This document shows positions 6,526-13,398 of a DNA stretch of 35,399 nt, piece by piece (position 1 is the first letter of the stretch; each line of letters begins with the position of its first letter). A program made the position numbers and the translations under genes. Origin of the DNA: Bacteroidales bacterium. GTDB taxonomy: Bacteria; Bacteroidota; Bacteroidia; Bacteroidales; JAADJA01. The notes below the pieces were generated by a model that had not been told where the DNA came from, ran no database searches, and saw nothing but the letters and a program-made list of their open reading frames with translations. The stretch spans positions 1 through 35,399 of the forward strand of contig JAUVJI010000032.1 in assembly GCA_030596605.1 (NCBI GenBank). Reading direction: 5' to 3'.

Positions 6526-9480
6526 TCATTTATACTGAATATACAGGTCAACCTGAGTGCCTGATGCTTCACCTTTCTGATCATAAAGATCGATGATTTT
6601 CACCTTCATATTTGATCGATTCATTTTATTGAGGATTTCAAGGCGTTCTTCAATATTTTTCATGCCGGTTGATCTGTGCTTCTTTCTCAACACATTGATT
6701 TTATTTGCTTCTTCTCTTCCAATACCATTATCCTTAATAGCACATAAAATCGTGTTTTTCTCTAATAAATTAAACGATAATAATAACAATCCTTTTTCTT
6801 TTTTGGGCATTAAACCGTGTAATATGGCATTCTCCAAATAAGGTTGAATCAACATTGGAGGAATACTTATCAAATCAGGGTCAATATCTTCATCAAAATT
6901 AATTTTAAAATCAAATTTATCTTCAAAACGAAGTTTCTCCAAATCCAGATATAATTCAATTGACTCAAGCTCTTCGCTCAATTTAATATAGTTGTGTTTT
7001 GAATTCTCCAGAATTTTTCGCATTAATGAAGAAAAATTGGCAAGGTATAAATTTGCAGATTCGGTTTCCTGTTCAAGGATAAAATGCTGAATGGAATTCA
7101 TCGAGTTAAAAATAAAATGCGGATTCATCTGGGAACGTAATGCTTTCAACTCAGATAACAATATATTTCTTTTGATCATGGCTCTCTTTTTCTGGTTTCT
7201 TAAGATGATCAAAACAATACCTGCAATAATCAAAGCAATTAGAAGAATAACTCCTATTAGAAAAAGTGTTGTTTGGGTAAAATGCTCCATAATAGTAAAA
7301 TGGACGGTCAATGGATATTTATTCCAAACACGGTCGGTATTTCCTGAAATAACTTCAAATGTATAAGTACCGGGTGGAAGTGAAAAAAACCTGGCAGAAG
7401 TGTTTTCAGTCTTTATCCAATTATCGTTTAGTCCTTTTAATCTGTATTTATAACTTACATGACCCGGAAACCGGAAGTTTATTCCCTTAAAATAAAATGT
7501 TATGTTATTTTGGTTATATTTTAAATTGGATAAGTCAATTAATGTCGTATCAATATCATTTACAGTTATTTTATTTAGATGTAAACGTGGTGGAATATTA
7601 GGGGGTTTTATTGTTTCCGGCTCAAAAGAAGCCAGTCCGTTATTTGTGCCTAACCATAATCTATCCTGATAATAAATAATATCTTTTACTTCATTCGAAG
7701 GAAGTCCATCCCACATTGTATATTTTAAAATATCATATTCTATTTCAAAAAGATCATGTATAATTAAATTGTTTAGTCCACTATTTGTTCCTATCCAGAT
7801 ATTCGTATCATTTAAAGGATAAATGCAATTAATCATATTACTACACAGGCCGTCTTCAGTTGTCACATGCCGGATTAGCGAATCCCCTTTTATTATCAAT
7901 CCTTCACCACGGGTTCCAAACAGAAGAAGTTGATCTGTGGCAATTATTTCTGATATCCGGGTCCTGAATAATGGATATTTATCGCCTAAATAGTAAATTC
8001 TTTCATCATAATACTTATACAGTCCACCAAGACTACCAAAATATATTGTCCCCTCCTTGTCTTCACAAACCGTTAGAATATGGATATTGTAAGGATACAT
8101 ATTATATTTTTTAATCAGTTTGTTACCTTGATATTCAAACAATCCCTCGTCTGTTGCTATAAGTATATTAGAATTATTTTTTTCAATAGCCATATACGGT
8201 TTGATATTCTTTAACTCTGCAACCGCTGAAATTTGCTGATCAAGAAAAAATCTGTATGAACTTGAACCAATAAACCAGAGTATTGAATTATTATGCTGTA
8301 AAATAATATCCCTGATATAATTTAATCCTGCAATTTTACCGGGTGGTTTAAACTGATTAATTGTATTTTCTTTTAGGTTAAGAATAAATATCCTGTAATC
8401 TTTTGTTGAAAAAAATATCTCATTTTGCCGGGCTTCCAATGCCAGAATTCTAAAATTATCATACCCGCTGCTTTTATTAAAAATCCTGATTTGTGTAGAA
8501 GGTGCCATAAAAACACCGTTTTCCAGGGTTGAAAACCAATAATTGTTTTCTGCGTCCTGCAAGATACGGGTAACCGTTTTATCTTTAAAAAGTAATTGAG
8601 GTTCATTCATGTTCCCCTTAAAATGAAAATAAACTCCATACGAATAAATACTTACCCAGATATTATTTTCTTTGTCAACATAAAGAGCTGAGATTCTCTT
8701 ATCTGCACCGCCAAATTTCTTCTTAAATAGAATTTCATTATTCCTGAACCATATAAATTGATTATCAACGGAAAAAACAAACTCTGTATCAGAAATCTTA
8801 TGATAACATATTTTGTGATATTTCCCGGTTATTGGCACATTCAGATAGCAGGTATTGTCGATGACCTGTAATTCAATCTGATGGTTATTTTGTTTATCGT
8901 AAACGATGGAGTCATGTACGTTAAATCCCCAGATTATTCCATTGGGAAGATTTTTTAAAAATATTGAGTAACTGATATCTTCCCTGTTAAAACCGGTAAC
9001 CCTTTTGATCTTTTGGTGATTGGTGATGAAATAATTATCAGGAGAAATATTTGGTTTAAACCAGATATTGGAAAGGCTGTCAATATAAATATTTTCTAAG
9101 AAGTGGCTCTGTGATATTTTTTCAATGGTATCATTTAGTTGGATGGTTTTAAATGTGCTATTCTCATAATAACTTATTCGCCCACTGTATCCCGAAAACC
9201 ATGGCCTTCCGAGATAATCCAAAAATGCAATAACATTTGAGTTATCTGCCAATCCCTCCCTTGTTGTAAATGTTTTAAATTCATAACCATCGTACCTGCA
9301 AATTCCATAGCCAGTGGCAAACCACAGGTATCCCTCACCGTCCTGAAGCATATCAAGTATTTCTGAACTTGGCAAGCCGTCGTTAACAGTATAGTTTTTT
9401 GTGTAAAATTCCTGGGTATAGCAATTAAGCCATATCCATGATATAATAAAAGAAATTATAAATTTTATTATTATTTTCAT
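6526..9480 (-). CDS. Two-component sensor histidine kinase with beta-propeller and Y_Y_Y sensor domains
   Basis: A 984-residue membrane sensor. Start ATG 9480 (MKIIIKFIISFII) is preferred over an ATG at 9513, because the predicted -7 box (9511-9518) overlaps the latter. A signal sequence ends near NCYTQ. It is followed by a two-component-regulator propeller with repeated W(F/V)(G/A)T...G(L/I)... blades (LWFATGYGICRYDGYEF, IWIGTNSGLNNL, LWLGTNNGLASF), a Y_Y_Y domain at about 640-725 ending LPPGTYTFEV, and one membrane segment at about 737-760. The cytoplasmic part is a LytS-type His_kinase domain with the phospho-acceptor H788 (QMNPHFIFNS), N-box N884 (QPYLENAILHGL) and G-box DNGIG at 917-921. 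No receiver or AraC domain is fused, unlike SusR-type hybrids. It probably signals to the LytTR regulator at 5540. Confidence 0.9.
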   Translation of the reverse strand: MKIIIKFIISFIISWIWLNCYTQEFYTKNYTVNDGLPSSEILDMLQDGEGYLWFATGYGICRYDGYEFKTFTTREGLADNSNVIAFLDYLGRPWFSGYSGRISYYENSTFKTIQLNDTIEKISQSHFLENIYIDSLSNIWFKPNISPDNYFITNHQKIKRVTGFNREDISYSIFLKNLPNGIIWGFNVHDSIVYDKQNNHQIELQVIDNTCYLNVPITGKYHKICYHKISDTEFVFSVDNQFIWFRNNEILFKKKFGGADKRISALYVDKENNIWVSIYSYGVYFHFKGNMNEPQLLFKDKTVTRILQDAENNYWFSTLENGVFMAPSTQIRIFNKSSGYDNFRILALEARQNEIFFSTKDYRIFILNLKENTINQFKPPGKIAGLNYIRDIILQHNNSILWFIGSSSYRFFLDQQISAVAELKNIKPYMAIEKNNSNILIATDEGLFEYQGNKLIKKYNMYPYNIHILTVCEDKEGTIYFGSLGGLYKYYDERIYYLGDKYPLFRTRISEIIATDQLLLFGTRGEGLIIKGDSLIRHVTTEDGLCSNMINCIYPLNDTNIWIGTNSGLNNLIIHDLFEIEYDILKYTMWDGLPSNEVKDIIYYQDRLWLGTNNGLASFEPETIKPPNIPPRLHLNKITVNDIDTTLIDLSNLKYNQNNITFYFKGINFRFPGHVSYKYRLKGLNDNWIKTENTSARFFSLPPGTYTFEVISGNTDRVWNKYPLTVHFTIMEHFTQTTLFLIGVILLIALIIAGIVLIILRNQKKRAMIKRNILLSELKALRSQMNPHFIFNSMNSIQHFILEQETESANLYLANFSSLMRKILENSKHNYIKLSEELESIELYLDLEKLRFEDKFDFKINFDEDIDPDLISIPPMLIQPYLENAILHGLMPKKEKGLLLLSFNLLEKNTILCAIKDNGIGREEANKINVLRKKHRSTGMKNIEERLEILNKMNRSNMKVKIIDLYDQKGEASGTQVDLYIQYK

Positions 9481-9510
9481 TTTATACTTTTTAACACCCT
9501 GCGCGAAAAA

Positions 9511-9541
9511 CAAACGTAAAATCTGTGTTAAAAACCTTAAA
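9511..9541 (-). promoter_or_regulatory. Predicted promoter of the sensor kinase gene
   Basis: On the minus strand TACGTTTG (9511-9518) fits TAnnTTTG, and TTTA (9538-9541), 19 bp upstream, is a one-mismatch -33 box. The predicted transcript start near 9504 supports the ATG at 9480 as translation start. Confidence 0.5.
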
Positions 9542-9593
9542 CTTTTATTGATAATAGTAGTTTTTCAAAAAAAATCGACTGGAATTTTTATCT

Positions 9594-9601
9594 TATATTT
9601 G
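9594..9601 (+). promoter_or_regulatory. Predicted -7 element for the 9635-12030 operon
   Basis: TATATTTG matches TAnnTTTG 33 nt upstream of the ATG at 9635. No good TTTG/TTG box is seen at the expected distance upstream, so this is a weak call. Confidence 0.35.
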
Positions 9602-9634
9602 ACACTGATTAGTTACAAAATTAAAGAAATAAAC

Positions 9635-10543
9635 ATGAAAAAACTAATTTTCACTTTTGTTTTTGCAGGTTTTTTATTATACGTATCTGCACAATATAAC
9701 ACTGAATTAATCGATACAACAAAACGCTGGAGTACTGCTGATACTTATACAGCAGGAGGTGGTATTATGTACTCATTTTTTAATAAATTCGGTGATGATA
9801 CCATCATCAATAATCAGAGCTATACCAAAATATACAGGGCATTTGATGAATTCATGACGGAATGGGAGCTTCAGGGATTTATCAGGAAAGTAGATCAAAA
9901 ATACTACCTAAGGAATTTAGCAAATGAGGTAGGGTTGGCCTATGATTTTGATGTTAATATTGGTGATAATCTTTACATAGACAATCCTTTTACATTTTAT
10001 CCTTTTGAAGCAAATGTAGTAGATATTGATTCTGTTTTCATTGAGCCAGCCAATCAATACAGAAAACGGATCAAATTATTGGGACCCTATCCATACCCGT
10101 ATTATACAGAATATTGGATTGAAGGGATGGGCAGCACAGCAGGTCTTATTCACAGTGGTTGCATTATGAGCCAGTTAACCGGTTCTGCAATGTTTACCCT
10201 ACTATGCTACTATGAGGATGATGAGCTTATCTATAAAAACCCTAACTTTCCGGTATGTTTTTATCCTATTGTGGGTACACCGAAGCCGGAAAAGCTTGAG
10301 AGCTACTTTTCTTTAAATCCAAATCCGGTTACAGATGCCTCTTACCTTACAATCAGGTATGATAAAGCAAAATATATCAAAATTCATATTTTTAACAGTT
10401 TGGGGGAGCAGGTTTCCGAAAACAAAATACAGGCTCCCGGTTCATTGAATATCAATGCTTCCGATTATTCAAAGGGAGTTTATTTTTATACCGTTTCAAA
10501 AGGAAATCAGGTATTATTCAGAGATAAATTTATCATACAATAA
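9635..10543 (+). CDS. Secreted protein of unknown function with T9SS type A sorting domain
   Basis: A 302-residue exported protein. The start is ATG 9635 (MKKLIFTFVFAGFLLYVSAQ), which opens a normal signal peptide; an in-frame upstream extension lacks one. The middle (about 20-215) has no domain I can name; it has many Tyr/Asp residues and a pattern NTELIDTTKRWST...GDDTIINNQSYTKIY also found in the pseudogene at 1581. The last 80 residues are a Por secretion-system sorting domain: SYFSLNPNPVTD, then IKIHIFNSLGEQVSEN, then YSKGVYFYTVSKGNQVLFRDKFIIQ. This sends the protein through the T9SS to the surface or outside. The next gene starts 5 bp after its stop, so they form an operon of two T9SS cargo proteins. 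Confidence 0.82.
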   Translation: MKKLIFTFVFAGFLLYVSAQYNTELIDTTKRWSTADTYTAGGGIMYSFFNKFGDDTIINNQSYTKIYRAFDEFMTEWELQGFIRKVDQKYYLRNLANEVGLAYDFDVNIGDNLYIDNPFTFYPFEANVVDIDSVFIEPANQYRKRIKLLGPYPYPYYTEYWIEGMGSTAGLIHSGCIMSQLTGSAMFTLLCYYEDDELIYKNPNFPVCFYPIVGTPKPEKLESYFSLNPNPVTDASYLTIRYDKAKYIKIHIFNSLGEQVSENKIQAPGSLNINASDYSKGVYFYTVSKGNQVLFRDKFIIQ

Positions 10544-10548
10544 CACTT

Positions 10549-12030
10549 ATGAAGAAAATAATTATTCTAATAATTGTTTATAGCGTATTTAATGGAATTT
10601 TCGCCCAAAACATAAACGGTGTAATTCAATCCGATTCAGGGAACCTTACCGTTGTAAAAGTATGGGGAACTCACTACGAACGGGGGTTTGCCTATGGCTA
10701 TCTGATGGGAGAGCAAATAAGCGATTTGGTGGATGGATATATCAAACCGGTATTCGGCCTTTATCTTGATGATGCCAGGCAAATAATAATTGATGGCGAA
10801 GACCTGCAGATAGACTCTGTTTATGTAACCGAAGCGATGGCTGTGGTGGCAGGAATGGATTTTGCCGGCACAAATTACGGAAACATTGATTATATTGATG
10901 GTTTGGTTTTTAATGCCTTTCTTGATATTCTAAAGCTGCTTGGCTTTAAGGCCGACTCATTAGGTTGTTCGAGCCTTATGAGTTGGGGTGATGCTACAGT
11001 GGGTACAAACCTGTATGGAAAATCGGTAATATCGCGTCATTTGGATTGGACTCCTAACCAAACACTTATTAACAATCAGGTTGTAGTAGTACATATTCCT
11101 GCCGAAACCGATGAACAACCGTTTGCAATAGTGGGCTTTGCAGGACAAATGAGTGTGCTTTCGGGGTTTAATCAAAATGTTGCTGTTTATCAGCACATGA
11201 TGAGTGACTTTACCGGATTTACAAATCATGGCCTTCATTACGAACCGGTTTGGCTGACATTGAGAAAGTCTATCGAAAAAGCTGATTTTAATAATGACGG
11301 TGTTAATAATACGCAGGATGTGAGAGATGCAATTGAAATTAATTCCAATGGCTTTGCCGACGGATATATTGTAACTGCCCTGGCTCCTTCATCTGCCGGC
11401 GCCGATAGTCTTGTTGCCCTGGTTGCCGAACTAGCGCCACAATCTCCGTTATTAACTTTCAGAAGTAATTCGTACCCTGATGATATTCCGGGGGATAACC
11501 TTTATGCCGCTAATTTCGAAATAAAAAGAAATAATCAAAATCACTACTGCAACAGGTATTATGCAGTTATGAATGCACTTGGCGACGGCCTGGAAATAGG
11601 AGAGGATGAAAACTGGCAAATAATGAGGGAAAACTCAAACGGACAATCGGGAAACCTGCAGTTTATGCAATTTATTCCTGAATTGAGCATTTTTAAAATC
11701 TCTGTTCACCGCGATGGCTTGCCTGCCTATTTAAACGACCCGCTTATTTTTGATATAAATGAACTTTTATCTTTTTCAACAGGCAAAAACAATTTTCCTG
11801 AAATTTCCGGTATCAAACTATTCCCGAACCCGGTAAATGATGTTTTACACCTTAAAGTAAAAAAGAAATATATCGGTTCGGCCTATTCCGTAATTTCAAG
11901 CCAGGGTTCGATAGTGGCAGAAGGAAATATTTCACTGGAAAATTTTACTATTAAAACATATCAATTTGATCCGGGAATTTATTTCATTAAAATGGGAAAC
12001 TTTCCGGTTTTTAAATTTGTGAAACTGTAG
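10549..12030 (+). CDS. Secreted C45/AAT-like Ntn hydrolase with T9SS sorting domain
   Basis: A 493-residue exported protein with a signal peptide ending IFAQ. The body resembles the acyl-CoA:6-aminopenicillanate acyltransferase/C45 peptidase family of N-terminal-nucleophile hydrolases: GTHYERGFAYGYLMGEQI near 40-57 and GCSSLMSWGDAT with the likely nucleophile C140, followed by ISRHLDW (161-167). Members self-cleave before the cysteine and act on amide bonds; the substrate here is unknown. Residues 246-257 (DFNNDGVNNTQD) form a dockerin/EF-hand-like calcium loop inside the catalytic region. The C-terminal 70 residues are a T9SS sorting domain (KLFPNPVNDVLHLKV...FDPGIYFIKM). It follows the gene at 9635 by 5 bp. 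Family assignment is good; activity is inference. Confidence 0.78.
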   Translation: MKKIIILIIVYSVFNGIFAQNINGVIQSDSGNLTVVKVWGTHYERGFAYGYLMGEQISDLVDGYIKPVFGLYLDDARQIIIDGEDLQIDSVYVTEAMAVVAGMDFAGTNYGNIDYIDGLVFNAFLDILKLLGFKADSLGCSSLMSWGDATVGTNLYGKSVISRHLDWTPNQTLINNQVVVVHIPAETDEQPFAIVGFAGQMSVLSGFNQNVAVYQHMMSDFTGFTNHGLHYEPVWLTLRKSIEKADFNNDGVNNTQDVRDAIEINSNGFADGYIVTALAPSSAGADSLVALVAELAPQSPLLTFRSNSYPDDIPGDNLYAANFEIKRNNQNHYCNRYYAVMNALGDGLEIGEDENWQIMRENSNGQSGNLQFMQFIPELSIFKISVHRDGLPAYLNDPLIFDINELLSFSTGKNNFPEISGIKLFPNPVNDVLHLKVKKKYIGSAYSVISSQGSIVAEGNISLENFTIKTYQFDPGIYFIKMGNFPVFKFVKL

Positions 12031-12059
12031 AAGGTTTTTCTTTTTCCGAATTTAAAAAA

Positions 12060-12087
12060 GGCTGTTGCACTTTTTTTGCAGACAGCC
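12060..12087 (+). terminator. Hairpin after the T9SS cargo operon
   Basis: GGCTGT-T-GCA and TGC-AG-ACAGCC can pair around a T-rich loop, 30 bp after the stop at 12030. There is no T run after the stem, so it may be a weak terminator or a 3'-end stabiliser. The rest of 12088-12200 shows nothing recognisable. Confidence 0.4.
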
Positions 12088-12201
12088 AAGATTAATGGTT
12101 TGCCCATATGGCCCGTAGCTATTTCTTTACTTTAATGTTCATTGATATTCTGTATGCTTAAATGTTCACTTCTTTTTCTTGATGACCCTTTTGTCGGCTA
12201 T

Positions 12202-12215
12202 GTGCTATTAGCAAC
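12202..12215 (+). repeat. Left copy of a 14-bp inverted repeat bounding two unknown genes
   Basis: GTGCTATTAGCAAC here matches, at 13 of 14 positions, the reverse complement of 13223-13236 (GTGCTATTAGTAAC). Both copies are followed inward by a GTTG. They bracket exactly the two small minus-strand genes, suggesting a module boundary. Confidence 0.55.
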
Positions 12216-12280
12216 AGTTGATTGTTTTGCTTTAAAGTAACAAATTTCCAATTTTCTCTATGTCTCAAGTTTTAATACAG

Positions 12281-12610
12281 TTAGTTAGATGTTTTAACAA
12301 TTGATAAAAGGAAATCTTTATTCATGTTAATTTTGTAATGTCCTGTTTGCAAGATTTTTTTTGAAGTTAAAGAGCTAAGTAAAACTATTGCTAAATCCCT
12401 TGCTACAGCAGAATGGCTAATATTGTTGCTATTTTCTCCGTCAATAAATTCAAGATTAAAACTGTAACCACTTTTTTTTCTTTGTCCTACAGATATAAAT
12501 TCACTTTTATTTAATTGAATAAATTGTTTTGTTTCACAATAAATCAATTTTGAGTTAATAGATTTAAGGTGTTTTCTCCATAAATCAACATATATATTTG
12601 ATTGTTTCAT
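12281..12610 (-). CDS. Hypothetical protein, 109 aa
   Basis: I do not recognise this protein. It has no signal peptide or membrane segment; it is basic and polar, with an Ile/Leu/Ser-rich central helix-like part (VARDLAIVLLSSLTSKKIL). The start ATG 12610 is 6 bp after the stop of the gene at 12617, so the two are probably co-transcribed and translationally linked. The pair lies inside an inverted repeat and is flanked by genes of unrelated type, which suggests an accessory module. Toxin-antitoxin or abortive-infection roles are possible in such settings, but nothing in the sequence shows one. Confidence 0.55.
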   Translation of the reverse strand: MKQSNIYVDLWRKHLKSINSKLIYCETKQFIQLNKSEFISVGQRKKSGYSFNLEFIDGENSNNISHSAVARDLAIVLLSSLTSKKILQTGHYKINMNKDFLLSIVKTSN

Positions 12611-12616
12611 AGTCCC

Positions 12617-13159
12617 TTATTTATTCTTGTTTTTTCGAGATTCGTAATATGTATCTTCATATTGCTTAATATCTTCATCTGTTACAAGTCCCTTTTTTTT
12701 CAGCATCATCATTTTTGCTCTTGTTTCAATAAATTCTTCATGTTCTGGGTCTGGAGTTGAGAATTTACCAATGATGTAGAAAAATAGAATTATTAAAGCA
12801 ACAATCATAATAAATTTAAAACCAGGATGCTTTTTATGATAGTCCTTCCAAAAGTCACCGTCGTTAGAGGAAATCTGTTCTTTGTGTTTATTAAATTTTC
12901 TTTCTCTTATTTCATTTTTTACCAAATCATTTGACGGTAATATTCTCCATTGTCTGGGTTTCGATTCAGTCTTTATAGCATTCTTAATCGTTTCGTTTTC
13001 AAGAAGGTTTTTCAATGTCTTTTTTTCAATTTCTTGTAAGGTAAGTATTCTTGACTCCTTTAAAATCTTATTTGCATATGCTAAAGACAAAAATTCTTTT
13101 CCTGTTTCGATCATATTTTGATCCAATTTTTTTATTATTCTATCAGTTATCTCTTTCAT
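12617..13159 (-). CDS. Hypothetical protein with one membrane segment, 180 aa
   Basis: Unrecognised. The start is taken at ATG 13159 (MKEITDRIIKKLDQN); the frame stays open up to a TTG at 13219. The N-terminal 95 residues are charged and helical. A single hydrophobic segment (FIMIVALIILFFYIIGKF) lies at about residues 115-133, and the C-terminal tail is charged and ends with a Lys/Asn run. The layout suggests a membrane-anchored protein with cytoplasmic helical domains. It is the first gene of a two-gene unit with the 109-residue protein downstream. No catalytic motif is visible. Confidence 0.55.
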   Translation of the reverse strand: MKEITDRIIKKLDQNMIETGKEFLSLAYANKILKESRILTLQEIEKKTLKNLLENETIKNAIKTESKPRQWRILPSNDLVKNEIRERKFNKHKEQISSNDGDFWKDYHKKHPGFKFIMIVALIILFFYIIGKFSTPDPEHEEFIETRAKMMMLKKKGLVTDEDIKQYEDTYYESRKNKNK

Positions 13160-13222
13160 TGTTGTGCTGATTAAAAATAATAATTTATTTGATTGAATAG
13201 GGTTCAATATTGTTGCCAACTC

Positions 13223-13236
13223 GTTACTAATAGCAC
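13223..13236 (-). repeat. Right copy of the 14-bp inverted repeat
   Basis: On the minus strand GTGCTATTAGTAAC, followed by GAGTTGG. It lies just upstream of the two-gene unit and mirrors 12202-12215. The AACGAGTTGG stretch that follows also occurs upstream of the restriction-modification module (minus strand, around 27080). Confidence 0.55.
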
Positions 13237-13245
13237 CCCTATTCC

Positions 13246-13263
13246 TCCCGATAGCTATCGGGA
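13246..13263. repeat. 18-bp perfect palindrome
   Basis: TCCCGATAGCTATCGGGA is its own reverse complement. This CCCGATAGCTATCGGG core is a frequent intergenic palindrome in Bacteroidetes genomes, as I recall. It lies between the unknown two-gene unit and the M14 peptidase. Confidence 0.7.
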
Positions 13264-13398
13264 TATTTCCACTATACCTTCTATTAATTATTTTTTATCG
13301 AATCCGTTAACTGCCTTTAATCCTGCCATAAACGCATTTTTACCCATTTACAAACGACAAATAACCGTTTAAAATACTTGTTAAGTATTTATTATGAA

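Noticed and set aside
12088..12200. Possible small RNA or promoter between the T9SS operon and the two unknown genes
   Set aside because: No TAnnTTTG pair with a -33 box and no stable fold beyond the hairpin at 12060 could be seen.
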